A stretch of 47,415 nt of DNA from an uncultured Lachnospiraceae bacterium (GTDB lineage: Bacteria; Bacillota; Clostridia; Lachnospirales; Lachnospiraceae), in contig CANPXP010000022.1 of the NCBI GenBank assembly GCA_947586255.1, positions 1-47,415 of the forward strand, in the 5' to 3' direction. A program made the translations under genes and the position numbers. Shown here piece after piece: positions 26,425-34,357 of this stretch (position 1 is its first letter; every line of letters begins with the position of its first letter). The notes under the pieces were generated by a model, which had not been told where the DNA came from, made no database searches, and was given only the letters and a program-made list of their open reading frames with translations.

Positions 26425-27102
26425 TCACCGCTGTAAGCCCAGAATCAGGTCGCCCAGCTCCTTCGCCGTGGCCGCGCAGCCCGCGCAGCCCTGCAGCGCC
26501 TCCTCCGACCTGTCGCGAAAGCCGAAGCCGTACAGAACGCCGATAAAATCCACGCCCGCCTGCTTCGCTCCCAGGCTGTCGTTGACCGTATCGCCGACCA
26601 TAACGGCGGCTCTGACATTCAGCGGCTGCCCTCTGTCCGGCAGCTGCAGGCATTTCTGTATGATGTCCGCCTTCTTCAGCCTGTTTTCATGATCCGCCCC
26701 GTATATGGCTGTCATGTAGCGGTCGAAGCCGAAGTGCCTCATGATATCCACCGCATAGTCCTCGCGCTTGTATGTGGCCACCGCCAGCATGATGCCCGCA
26801 TCCTTAATCCTCCTACAGGTGTCAAAAATATCCGGATACGGCACGGCCTTGTAAAGTTCCCGTTCCTTATAGCGGTCACGGAAGATACCCGCAATCTCCT
26901 GCAGTCTCCCGGTGTCCTCTATCCCATATGCACTGCGAAAGGACTCTTGGATCGGCGGCCCGATAAAGGTCTTAAGCCGCTCCTCGGAAAGCGGCGCGAA
27001 ACCGCATACATCTATCGTATACCGCGCCGCGTTCAGAACGCCCTCCGTAGTGTCCAACAATGTCCCGTCCAAATCAAAAATGACCAGTCTGCAGCCCGCC
27101 AT
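26425..27102 (-). CDS. HAD-family phosphatase, phosphoglycolate phosphatase-like
   Basis: The protein has 225 aa. The HAD motif I FDLDGTLLDTTEG gives Asp10 and Asp12, and motif IV is VMVGDTVND. An alpha-helical cap between them puts it with Gph/beta-phosphoglucomutase-like enzymes, which act on small phosphomonoesters. It starts seven bases after the aldolase-like gene and lies 36 bases before the TPP enzyme gene, so it probably dephosphorylates an intermediate of the same pathway. Confidence 0.88.
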   Translation of the reverse strand: MAGCRLVIFDLDGTLLDTTEGVLNAARYTIDVCGFAPLSEERLKTFIGPPIQESFRSAYGIEDTGRLQEIAGIFRDRYKERELYKAVPYPDIFDTCRRIKDAGIMLAVATYKREDYAVDIMRHFGFDRYMTAIYGADHENRLKKADIIQKCLQLPDRGQPLNVRAAVMVGDTVNDSLGAKQAGVDFIGVLYGFGFRDRSEEALQGCAGCAATAKELGDLILGLQR

Positions 27103-27108
27103 ATCCCT

Positions 27109-28719
27109 TCACATCTCCAAGCTTCCGTTATAGTGTGTCTTCGTCAGGAACGCATAGGGCGTTCTCATGTGCAGTCTCTCCAGACTGCTTATGACATCCG
27201 CGTTGATCTCCGCCGCCTTCTCCCTGCTGAATACGTGTTCCATATTAGGATTGACATAGTTGGCGCTCTCCGATTTCTCATAGCCGTCGAAGCCCGCCAG
27301 AACAATTCTCCGAACGTCTGTCGCATCCAATAGCTTCATCAGCATAATCATGGGATTGTCCACAATGAGAGCTTCCTCGTCTATCAGCCGGCCATAGCTG
27401 AACAGATAGGTGAACGCCCCGTCCGCCCCGGTGATATTGGACGTCGCCATCAGTTTCACGGACGCCGGCAGACCGCTCAGCTGTGACGCCAGCTGTGTAT
27501 ACCGCTTCGCGTTGCTGATAAAAATATAGTCCGCCGCGCCGATATCCGGAATAAAATTGATCGCGACGGTGACCGGCCGGTTATCGGCAATATACTCTTT
27601 TATCATTTCCCTGTGCGTCTCTATGCTCCGGCCGGGTCCCAGCAGAAGAATCTCCCTGCCCGCAAGATCTCTCGCAATATTGGCGACAGCCTCCGCGTCG
27701 TCGCAGACGATCTGCTGATATTCCACATACAGATTCTCGATCAGCTTCGCGTCATAATTGAGCTTTTTCTCATCCGGGATTTTTCTTAAGATCTCCCCTA
27801 TCGCCTTCGCCGGAAGCTTTTTCTTGTCCAGAAGATAAGACACGTAATTGGGGTGACAGTCGTTGGACGCCGACAGGAAAAATTTGTAGGAATAGCCCCA
27901 GGGGATCTGCCTGTACAGATCGAGAACCGTGACATCTATCGCTTCCAGAAGATGATAGATCCGATATCTGTCTTCCTCCCTGTTGTTCAGATAGTCCGCC
28001 AGAAGCTCGATCGGCGTATTGCCGGCGCTCTTGCCCATACCGTAGAGAGAGCCGTCTATGATGAGCGGGCGTTCTATCTCCTGCTCCATCAGCTCGATGC
28101 AGTTGGCATAACCCAGCTGAAAATTGTTGTGACTGTGATATCCGATCCCGATGCTTTCCTTGAGATGTTCGTCGGCGAAAGTAAAATAATGAATCAGCTG
28201 CCTTCTGTGCAGCAACCCGTATGTGTCGACCAGAGAGAACGCGTACGGTTCCAGGTCATTGACAAGATTGATCAGATCCGCCATCTCCTCGTCGCTGTAG
28301 CTCGTGATGGAGACGGCCTGCACGAACACCCTATACCCCAGCGCTTTGATCTGCGCGCAGAAAGCGAGCGCCTCTCTGCGTTTCTCCTTCTTGAAAATGA
28401 CCCGAATACCGTCCATAAAGCTCTGTGAACAGGGCTTGACGTGCTCTATCCCGCAGGTTCCGTAATCTATCATACCCACAATCATGGAACCGCCCTTGTC
28501 GAGATCCCCATATACCGCGTCGAGCGACGCGCTGTCTGGCTGAATGGTGTGATCCGCATCGGCGCTTCTGCGCTCATCCATGAAACCGATCTCTATGATA
28601 TCGATCCCCGCGCCGGACAGATGCTTAAAAATACTGACGATATTGTCATGTCCAAAATCCCAGTCATTCAGATATCCCCCGTCGCGAAGCGTACAATCCA
28701 ACAGTTTGACGGATCCCAT
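27109..28719 (-). CDS. DRE-TIM aldolase/metallolyase-like protein with extra C-terminal domain
   Basis: The protein has 536 aa. Residues 1-290 form an HMG-CoA lyase/4-hydroxy-2-oxovalerate aldolase-like TIM barrel, with LLDCTLRDGG at the N-terminus, GYHSHNNF for metal binding and a DGSLYGMGKSAGNT loop. Family members cleave or join C-C bonds with pyruvate-like carbanions. Residues about 330-536 form a second domain with a GPGRSIE loop that I do not recognise. I chose the ATG at 28719, five bases after GGAGGGG; an earlier in-frame ATG at 28737 is part of the leader. Together with the TPP enzyme this suggests building a branched or nine-carbon-type sugar. That is inference. Confidence 0.8.
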   Translation of the reverse strand: MGSVKLLDCTLRDGGYLNDWDFGHDNIVSIFKHLSGAGIDIIEIGFMDERRSADADHTIQPDSASLDAVYGDLDKGGSMIVGMIDYGTCGIEHVKPCSQSFMDGIRVIFKKEKRREALAFCAQIKALGYRVFVQAVSITSYSDEEMADLINLVNDLEPYAFSLVDTYGLLHRRQLIHYFTFADEHLKESIGIGYHSHNNFQLGYANCIELMEQEIERPLIIDGSLYGMGKSAGNTPIELLADYLNNREEDRYRIYHLLEAIDVTVLDLYRQIPWGYSYKFFLSASNDCHPNYVSYLLDKKKLPAKAIGEILRKIPDEKKLNYDAKLIENLYVEYQQIVCDDAEAVANIARDLAGREILLLGPGRSIETHREMIKEYIADNRPVTVAINFIPDIGAADYIFISNAKRYTQLASQLSGLPASVKLMATSNITGADGAFTYLFSYGRLIDEEALIVDNPMIMLMKLLDATDVRRIVLAGFDGYEKSESANYVNPNMEHVFSREKAAEINADVISSLERLHMRTPYAFLTKTHYNGSLEM

Positions 28720-28737
28720 AGCGTCCCCTCCGACCAT

Positions 28738-28761
28738 AGCCGTGCCGGGTTCGGCACGGCT
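28738..28761 (-). promoter_or_regulatory. Strong leader hairpin before the aldolase-like gene
   Basis: Perfect 9-base arms, AGCCGTGCC and GGCACGGCT, with a 6-base loop lie in the leader a few bases before GGAGGGG. No T-run follows, so it is not a normal terminator. It may control ribosome access or protect the RNA end. Confidence 0.55.
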
Positions 28762-28781
28762 GGCTTATTGTTCTCGGAAAC

Positions 28782-28810
28782 ATTTTACCATATTTATAAA
28801 AGAGGGGCAA
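28782..28810 (-). promoter_or_regulatory. Promoter of the aldolase-to-cytidylyltransferase cluster
   Basis: On the minus strand TTGCCC (28810-28805) and TAAAAT (28787-28782) are spaced by 17 bases. It separates the MATE gene from the sugar-pathway genes. Confidence 0.55.
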
Positions 28811-28827
28811 CCAAGTACGTCCGTATA

Positions 28828-30252
28828 CTATTCGAAAACCGGCGAGGCGGCCGTCTCATCGGGCGTCTGAAGCTCCGCATAGGTGCGGCGGATCAGAAAC
28901 AGAGCGATCAGAAATGTCAGAAAATCAGATACCGGCATGGAGTACAGCACCCCGTCCAGTCCCCAGAACAGCGGAAACAAAAGGGCAAAGCCCACGCCGA
29001 AGACAATCTCCCGCACCATGGAGAGCGCAGTCGACTCCGCCGCTTTGCCGAGCGCCTGCAGGAAGATAAAGCAGGCTTTGTTGACACAGGCGAACACGAT
29101 CATACACAGATAGATGCGAAACGCCCGGAGCGCAAAATCTGTATAATACGCGCTCTCGTTGGCAGCGCCGAAGATCGCGATGAGCCGCCCCGGCAAAAGT
29201 TCCACGACAAGAAGCGCCAGCGCGCCGACGGACGCCTCGGCCGCCAGAAGCATGGAAAACAGACTTTTGACGCGATACTTCAGACCAGCGCCCATATTGT
29301 AGCCCGCAACGGGGATGCAGCCCGCCGCCATGCCGACGACCACAGAGATGACGATCTGGAAAAATTTCATCACAATCCCCACCACCGCCATCGGAATCTG
29401 CGCATACTCTTCCTGTCCGAAAACCGGATCCAGCGCGCCATAGCGGCGGATCATATTGTTGATGGCCGCCATCGCCGCCACTAAGGACAGCTGCGACAGC
29501 AGGCTCGTGAGTCCAAGCGTCAGCGTTTTGCCCGCGATCCGCCGATCCATGCGGAAATCACCGCCCGCCGGCCTGACTAACCTCATGCGCCGCAGATACC
29601 CGAGCGCCAGAGCCGCCGTAGCGATCTGCCCGATCACGGTGGCGACGGCCGCGCCCGTCATCCCCCATCTGCACCCGAAGATCAGAATCGGATCCAGAAT
29701 GATATTGATCACCGCGCCGGACAGCGTGGACGCCATCGCAAATTTGGGCGAGCCGTCCGCGCGGATAATCGGATTCATCGCCTGCCCGAACATGTAGAAA
29801 GGTATGCCGAGAGAAATCCAGAAAAAATACTCCTCGGAATACCGGAAAGTCTCCGCGTTGACCGTGCCGCCGAACACCGTGATGATCGGCTTTGCAAAAA
29901 TCAGATAGACCGCGCAGAGCGCAGCGCCGCTTACCAGTATCATGACAACCGAATTGCCGACGCTCCTCTTCGCGCAGTCAAGCTCCTTTTTGCCGAGACT
30001 CAGACTGACATAGGCGCAGCAGCCGTCCCCGATCATGACAGCGATCGCCAGGGCGATCACCGTGAGCGGAAATACCACCGTGTTGGCGGCATTGCCGTAG
30101 GAACCGAGGTAGTCGGCATTGGCGATAAAGATCTGATCCACAATGTTATAGAGCGCGCCCACCAGCAGTGAAATGATGCAGGGAACCGCATAGCGTCCCA
30201 TAAGTCTGCCGACAGGCTCGCTCCCCAGAAATTGATTTGTCTCCGTTTCCAT
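28828..30252 (-). CDS. MATE family transporter
   Basis: The protein has 474 aa with about twelve membrane helices in two similar halves (ALYNIVDQIFIAN in the first half, FFQIVISVVVGMAAGCIPVAGYNMGA in part in the second). This is the MATE/DinF fold, a cation-coupled exporter. Firmicute MATE genes are often annotated for drug export, but the family also covers lipid-carrier and glycan flippases. Its position in a glycan locus leaves either role open. AAAGGAG precedes the ATG. Its leader contains a strong terminator-like hairpin. Confidence 0.9.
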   Translation of the reverse strand: METETNQFLGSEPVGRLMGRYAVPCIISLLVGALYNIVDQIFIANADYLGSYGNAANTVVFPLTVIALAIAVMIGDGCCAYVSLSLGKKELDCAKRSVGNSVVMILVSGAALCAVYLIFAKPIITVFGGTVNAETFRYSEEYFFWISLGIPFYMFGQAMNPIIRADGSPKFAMASTLSGAVINIILDPILIFGCRWGMTGAAVATVIGQIATAALALGYLRRMRLVRPAGGDFRMDRRIAGKTLTLGLTSLLSQLSLVAAMAAINNMIRRYGALDPVFGQEEYAQIPMAVVGIVMKFFQIVISVVVGMAAGCIPVAGYNMGAGLKYRVKSLFSMLLAAEASVGALALLVVELLPGRLIAIFGAANESAYYTDFALRAFRIYLCMIVFACVNKACFIFLQALGKAAESTALSMVREIVFGVGFALLFPLFWGLDGVLYSMPVSDFLTFLIALFLIRRTYAELQTPDETAASPVFE

Positions 30253-30317
30253 TTTAATTGTCTTCTCCTTTCCGAATACATAACGAGTTGAAACACGCTT
30301 TGCGACATTGCACGCGT

Positions 30318-30374
30318 AAAAAAAATAGCGTGCACCCCGGCGTTGGCTGGACTTACGCCGCCGGGCTGCACGCT
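30318..30374 (-). terminator. Strong intrinsic terminator or attenuator upstream of the MATE gene
   Basis: On the minus strand AGCGTGCA pairs with TGCACGCT (8 bp). After a G-G mismatch, CCCGGCG pairs with CGCCGGG (7 bp). The loop is 16 bases and eight T follow at 30325-30318. A TATAAT at 30388-30383 would start transcription right at the hairpin, but no -35 box is clear. It can end the DUF2798 transcript or act as an attenuator for MATE. Confidence 0.7.
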
Positions 30375-30407
30375 ATATTTTTATTATACTCGCAAAAACC
30401 ATTTGCG

Positions 30408-30441
30408 ATATGGGCGGTTTAGACAAAAAATCCGCCCATAT
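30408..30441 (-). repeat. Ten-base inverted repeat after the DUF2798-like gene
   Basis: ATATGGGCGG and CCGCCCATAT are exact arms around a 14-base loop that carries a run of six T on the minus strand. It lies 38 bases after the stop codon and may protect or help end the transcript. Confidence 0.5.
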
Positions 30442-30479
30442 TCATTGGTAAAACTGCCGGTACTCCGCGCGCCGGCCGC

Positions 30480-31181
30480 TTACTTCTGCGCGATCTTATG
30501 GACGTCCGCCTCCAGCGCTTTCCTGCGGCGGTGTTCGTGCGCGATCTCCTCCTGTATCTCGTCAATGCGCCTGAAGATATCGAGAATGACCTCCTGCTCG
30601 TTCTCGGGCTGCGCAGGGTTCTGCTCCTTCTCTCTATTCTCGATATCCCTGCGAAAGAGCGTCTTGAAGATCACCCGCACGAGCGGCTGGATAAAGAACA
30701 ACTGCGTGAAAAACGCGAACGGGAAATTCAGGCAGACCAGCTTCAGCCAGTTGGCGAGCAGCGTGAAGATATCGAATCCCATATAATACGGATAATACAG
30801 GAACGCCGCAATGAAGCTCATCGCCGGACACATAATGCCCACCGTGGCGCAGATGATCGCCGTCTCGAAGATCATCGGATGGTTCTTCGCGGGATTGAAC
30901 ACCCGGCACGCCAGCCGGAATGAAGCCGGACTCCCGACCAGATTTTCCAGCAGATAGGCGAAGCAGAACTCGATCAGTATGCACGCCCAGATCGGCACAT
31001 AGACGGCGCACATGTAGATACCGCCCTGTCTGTTCAGCGCCTCGATGACGCTCGTGGTCCCGTTCAGTTCCATCAGCGTCGTGCCGTTGACCACATACAG
31101 GCTGTAGAACACATAGGCGTGCACGGTGATCACAACCGTGATCAGCGCAAATATCATTCTCTGAAATTGATTTCTTGGCAT
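30480..31181 (-). CDS. Small membrane protein, DUF2798-like, with coiled-coil tail
   Basis: The protein has 233 aa with about four membrane helices (near 8-27, 50-75, 95-125 and 140-170). The arrangement resembles a tandem DUF2798 protein; the function of that family is unknown. The last 55 residues are highly charged and helical, likely a cytoplasmic coiled coil. I chose the ATG at 31181, which follows GGGAGG; an earlier start 11 codons upstream has no site. The gene lies alone between the SGNH gene and MATE with terminator-like hairpins on both sides. Confidence 0.7.
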   Translation of the reverse strand: MPRNQFQRMIFALITVVITVHAYVFYSLYVVNGTTLMELNGTTSVIEALNRQGGIYMCAVYVPIWACILIEFCFAYLLENLVGSPASFRLACRVFNPAKNHPMIFETAIICATVGIMCPAMSFIAAFLYYPYYMGFDIFTLLANWLKLVCLNFPFAFFTQLFFIQPLVRVIFKTLFRRDIENREKEQNPAQPENEQEVILDIFRRIDEIQEEIAHEHRRRKALEADVHKIAQK

Positions 31182-31204
31182 AATTCTTTCCTCCCGTTTT
31201 GCAC

Positions 31205-31233
31205 AAAAAAACACACGCAGACGCCCGTCCGTG
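31205..31233 (-). terminator. Probable terminator after the SGNH gene
   Basis: On the minus strand CACG-GACG and CGTC-CGTG pair with a two-base bulge, followed by TGTTTTTTT (31213-31205). It ends the acyltransferase transcript just before the next gene's ribosome site, so it could also attenuate that gene. Confidence 0.5.
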
Positions 31234-31358
31234 TATACATACTCTGTGATCAGATTTACGTGCCGGGCACTACATGTGTCATTATGCGTATATTTATTTT
31301 TTCCGAAACTCAGAATAGCACATTCGCGCGCAAAAATGCAAGCAGAGATTTTCTCTTC

Positions 31359-32879
31359 TCAAAACCCGCTTTCGTCCTCCGCCTTCCAGCCGGCATCGTA
31401 ATATATGCTGCTGATCACTTCCCCCTGCTGCCCCAGAATCAGGATCTGCGCCTCGGCGTTATAGTGTTCCTCCATATCCAAAAGATTGTTTTCATAATCT
31501 CCGTTGACATACACGGCGCCGAAATCGTGAAGACCGATGTAAGTCGTTCTCCCGAGTAGCGTATCAAAATCCTCGGGCTGCGCCTCCCCGCCAAACTCAT
31601 AATTGACCGTGCCGCCACCGTTTCTCCCGGAGGCGTCGCGCACCAGCAGATACGGACCGTTCGCCGCAAGCGCCTCCTCGATCACATCCGAACCGGTCAT
31701 CTGCCTGATGAATCGTCTTGTCAGCGAATCGTGCAGCGCCTTGGAATCCCCCTTAAAAAAGATCACCGCGCTGGCGTTGATATTCTGAATCGCCCCGAGC
31801 TGCGCATACAGATCCGCGTCATCGCAGAGGCGTTCTATCTCATCGCTCTGCCAGCTCTCCACCCGCTCTTGCCAGGCTCCGTAATCCGCATCCTGCCTGT
31901 GGTCCGGCAGCATACAGGTATCCCGCAGCACGCCGCCGATATAGGACGTCACCTTGCGCATACCGTTCACATTCAGATGCGTCTCATCACTCATATCCGT
32001 ATAGTAATCGACCAGTGTCTGCGTCTCGTGAGGCAGAAAATTTAAAAAGGGGATTCCCCGCTCCTCCGCAAGCTCCGCGCCCGTGTTGACCGCCTGTCTG
32101 TCCGTATCCCAGGAGCTCGTCATCGGCAGGAATGTAAGCACCACGCGGATGCCTCTCTCATCACAGACAGACAATATCTTTTTCAGATAAGTCAGACTCA
32201 CGGTTTCCCCCGGAAGCGTCTGCGCGGTATCATCCGCCTGCGAGATATTCGGATACCGAAAAAGCTCCCTTCTCGGCTCAGCCCCCAGAAGATAGCCGTT
32301 CGACTCCCGCTCTTCCGCTTCCTGAAAATCATCCTGCGAAAGCGAGGACCATCTGCCGTGATACAGGGTAAAATCCCACAGAAACTCCTTTCGGATTTCC
32401 CGGTCCTGAATCAGATCGTTCACCGCCGCGATCTTGGTCCGGCCCAGAGGCCATACATCCATATTGGTATGCAGCAGCGAGACGGAATTTCTGATCGCGT
32501 CCTCCGCCTCTGTCCCGTTCATGACATCCACATACTGATAGTCTCTGTCCAACGCCCACAGATCCACCACAACGCAGTCCGGCGTGCAGTAATCCAGCGC
32601 GTTCATAAGCGTCCAGTAGGACTCCGTCAGCATGCCGCCCGATTTTCCCATGTTGTAAGAGGTTATTCCGTACTCGCTGTAGAGCTGGACCGGGTTGATC
32701 CCGTTCAGCGTATGGGAAGAGCCCAGAAACAAAACGTCAATCTGATCGGAGAGCTCCATAAAATCATGATACTTATTCAGGCTGTCCTTTCTCTCCACAA
32801 AATGCGCCGCACCGCAGACAAGCAGAACCGCCAGGATCCAAAAAACCACTATCTTCAACGCTTTATAAAGCTTTTTCAT
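31359..32879 (-). CDS. SGNH-hydrolase-like protein, partner of MBOAT acyltransferase
   Basis: The protein has 506 aa with an N-terminal membrane anchor (about 9-25) and the rest outside the cell. The nucleophile region LGSSHTLNG (52-60) and the SDETHLN block (near 317) supply the Ser and the Asp-His of an SGNH/DltD/AlgJ-type esterase or acyltransferase. Partners of this kind finish transfer of an acyl group passed across the membrane by the MBOAT protein. I chose the ATG at 32879 (after GGAAGG); a GTG at 32903 is open but has a poor site. It follows the MBOAT gene closely, as expected for an acylation pair. Confidence 0.82.
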   Translation of the reverse strand: MKKLYKALKIVVFWILAVLLVCGAAHFVERKDSLNKYHDFMELSDQIDVLFLGSSHTLNGINPVQLYSEYGITSYNMGKSGGMLTESYWTLMNALDYCTPDCVVVDLWALDRDYQYVDVMNGTEAEDAIRNSVSLLHTNMDVWPLGRTKIAAVNDLIQDREIRKEFLWDFTLYHGRWSSLSQDDFQEAEERESNGYLLGAEPRRELFRYPNISQADDTAQTLPGETVSLTYLKKILSVCDERGIRVVLTFLPMTSSWDTDRQAVNTGAELAEERGIPFLNFLPHETQTLVDYYTDMSDETHLNVNGMRKVTSYIGGVLRDTCMLPDHRQDADYGAWQERVESWQSDEIERLCDDADLYAQLGAIQNINASAVIFFKGDSKALHDSLTRRFIRQMTGSDVIEEALAANGPYLLVRDASGRNGGGTVNYEFGGEAQPEDFDTLLGRTTYIGLHDFGAVYVNGDYENNLLDMEEHYNAEAQILILGQQGEVISSIYYDAGWKAEDESGF

Positions 32880-32908
32880 CTGCCCTGTCCTTCCTTTCCG
32901 CACCTGCC

Positions 32909-34348
32909 TTAAAAGCGATAATAGATAAAGCTCGTACTGTCATATCCAGTCCCCCACATGCCGCACAAAACGATAAACAGAATTGCCGCCAGATAGACGG
33001 GCCAGCGGATCCACAGGCGCATGGAAGCAATCTTCTCCGACAGCCGTATTCCCCTCTCATCGAGCAGATCGACGATGCCTACCAGTGCAAGCCCACCAAA
33101 CATAACCGCCACGTTGGCTCTGTCCAGTCCCAGCGTGCAGATCGTCCCGTCAAACAGTTCCCATACCTTGGGATGCACAAATCTGGAACAAATCTGCGCC
33201 ACAGACGCAAGATCCGGCGCCTGAAAAAAGATCCACGCCAGATTCACGAGTCCAAATGTGAACAAGATCTTAACGATTCGGACACTCACCCGGCTTTGGT
33301 CCGCTCCGAAAAACGCCGCCGCCTTTTTGCGCACCCCGGAAAGCAGCGCCCCCACAACCTGGTAGAGCCCGTGCAGGCCGCCCCACACAATAAAAGTCCA
33401 ACCGGCGCCGTGCCACAGACCGCTCAGCAGAAAGACAACCATGATATTCACATATTTCCTGACAATTCCCTTTCTGTTTCCGCCGAGCGGAATATAGACG
33501 TAATCCCTGAACCAGGAAGAGAGGGAAATATGCCATCTGCGCCAGAAATCCGGTATGCTCTCCGCCAGATACGGATTCTTAAAATTCTCCATCACCCGAA
33601 TTCCCAGGCACTGCGCCATCCCCACCGCTATGTGAGAATATCCCGCAAAATCACAGTAGATCCGAAATGAGTACAGAACCGTGACGATCGCCATCAGCGC
33701 GCCTCCGTACTGCTCCGGCGAAGCGTACACAGTGTCCGTCAAAATCGCAATGCGGTCCGCCAGAACGAGTTTCATGAAAAAACCCCAGAGCATCCTGACG
33801 AAACCGTCCCTGATCCTGTCCGTGTCAAAGCGCACCCTCTCCAGAAAGGTGAGCGAAAACTGCGGCAGCATATTGCCGGCCCGCTCTATAGGGCCTGACA
33901 GTATCGTCGGAAAAAAGGATACAAACAGCGCATAGCGCACGATGTTTTTTTCCGGAGAGATCCGTCCGTAATACACGTCCATCAAATAACCGCAGGCCAT
34001 GAACAGATAGAAGGAAATTCCCACTGGAAGAAGCAGGCTTTCGATTCTGCCTCCCGTCAGAAATCCCGCGTATTTAAAATAACCCAAAAGCACCAGATGA
34101 AACGCCCATAGAGCGATGCAGACACTCCTTCTGCCCGACCGGGTTTTCCCTCGATCGATGAGAAGCGCGCCCGCCCAGGAGACAAGCGTCGCCACGGCAA
34201 GCACCGCAAGATAGCGCAAATCCCTGCTCCCGTAGAACAGATATCCAGCCAAAAGCAGAAAGCCGCACCGCGCGCGGGCGGGCAGAATGTGAAAAACCAC
34301 AACAACAATCGCAAAAAAGATTAAAAATTCTATAGAGACGATTTCCAT
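32909..34348 (-). CDS. MBOAT family O-acyltransferase (AlgI/PatA-like)
   Basis: The protein has 479 aa with about ten membrane segments. MBOAT marks are FWRRWHISLSSWFRDYVYIP and the catalytic His in SGLWHGAGWTF. It moves an acyl group, usually acetyl, across the membrane to decorate a surface polymer. The ATG at 34348 has GGAGG five bases before it; the GTG immediately upstream is too close. It is coupled with the SGNH partner downstream and the GT-C gene upstream, with very short gaps. Confidence 0.92.
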   Translation of the reverse strand: MEIVSIEFLIFFAIVVVVFHILPARARCGFLLLAGYLFYGSRDLRYLAVLAVATLVSWAGALLIDRGKTRSGRRSVCIALWAFHLVLLGYFKYAGFLTGGRIESLLLPVGISFYLFMACGYLMDVYYGRISPEKNIVRYALFVSFFPTILSGPIERAGNMLPQFSLTFLERVRFDTDRIRDGFVRMLWGFFMKLVLADRIAILTDTVYASPEQYGGALMAIVTVLYSFRIYCDFAGYSHIAVGMAQCLGIRVMENFKNPYLAESIPDFWRRWHISLSSWFRDYVYIPLGGNRKGIVRKYVNIMVVFLLSGLWHGAGWTFIVWGGLHGLYQVVGALLSGVRKKAAAFFGADQSRVSVRIVKILFTFGLVNLAWIFFQAPDLASVAQICSRFVHPKVWELFDGTICTLGLDRANVAVMFGGLALVGIVDLLDERGIRLSEKIASMRLWIRWPVYLAAILFIVLCGMWGTGYDSTSFIYYRF

Positions 34349-34357
34349 CACAACCTC

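Noticed and set aside
30318-30374. Similarity of the hairpin loop (AAGTCCAGCC) to part of twister-sister ribozymes
   Set aside because: Only a short match; the remaining conserved loops are missing and the structure is a plain terminator.
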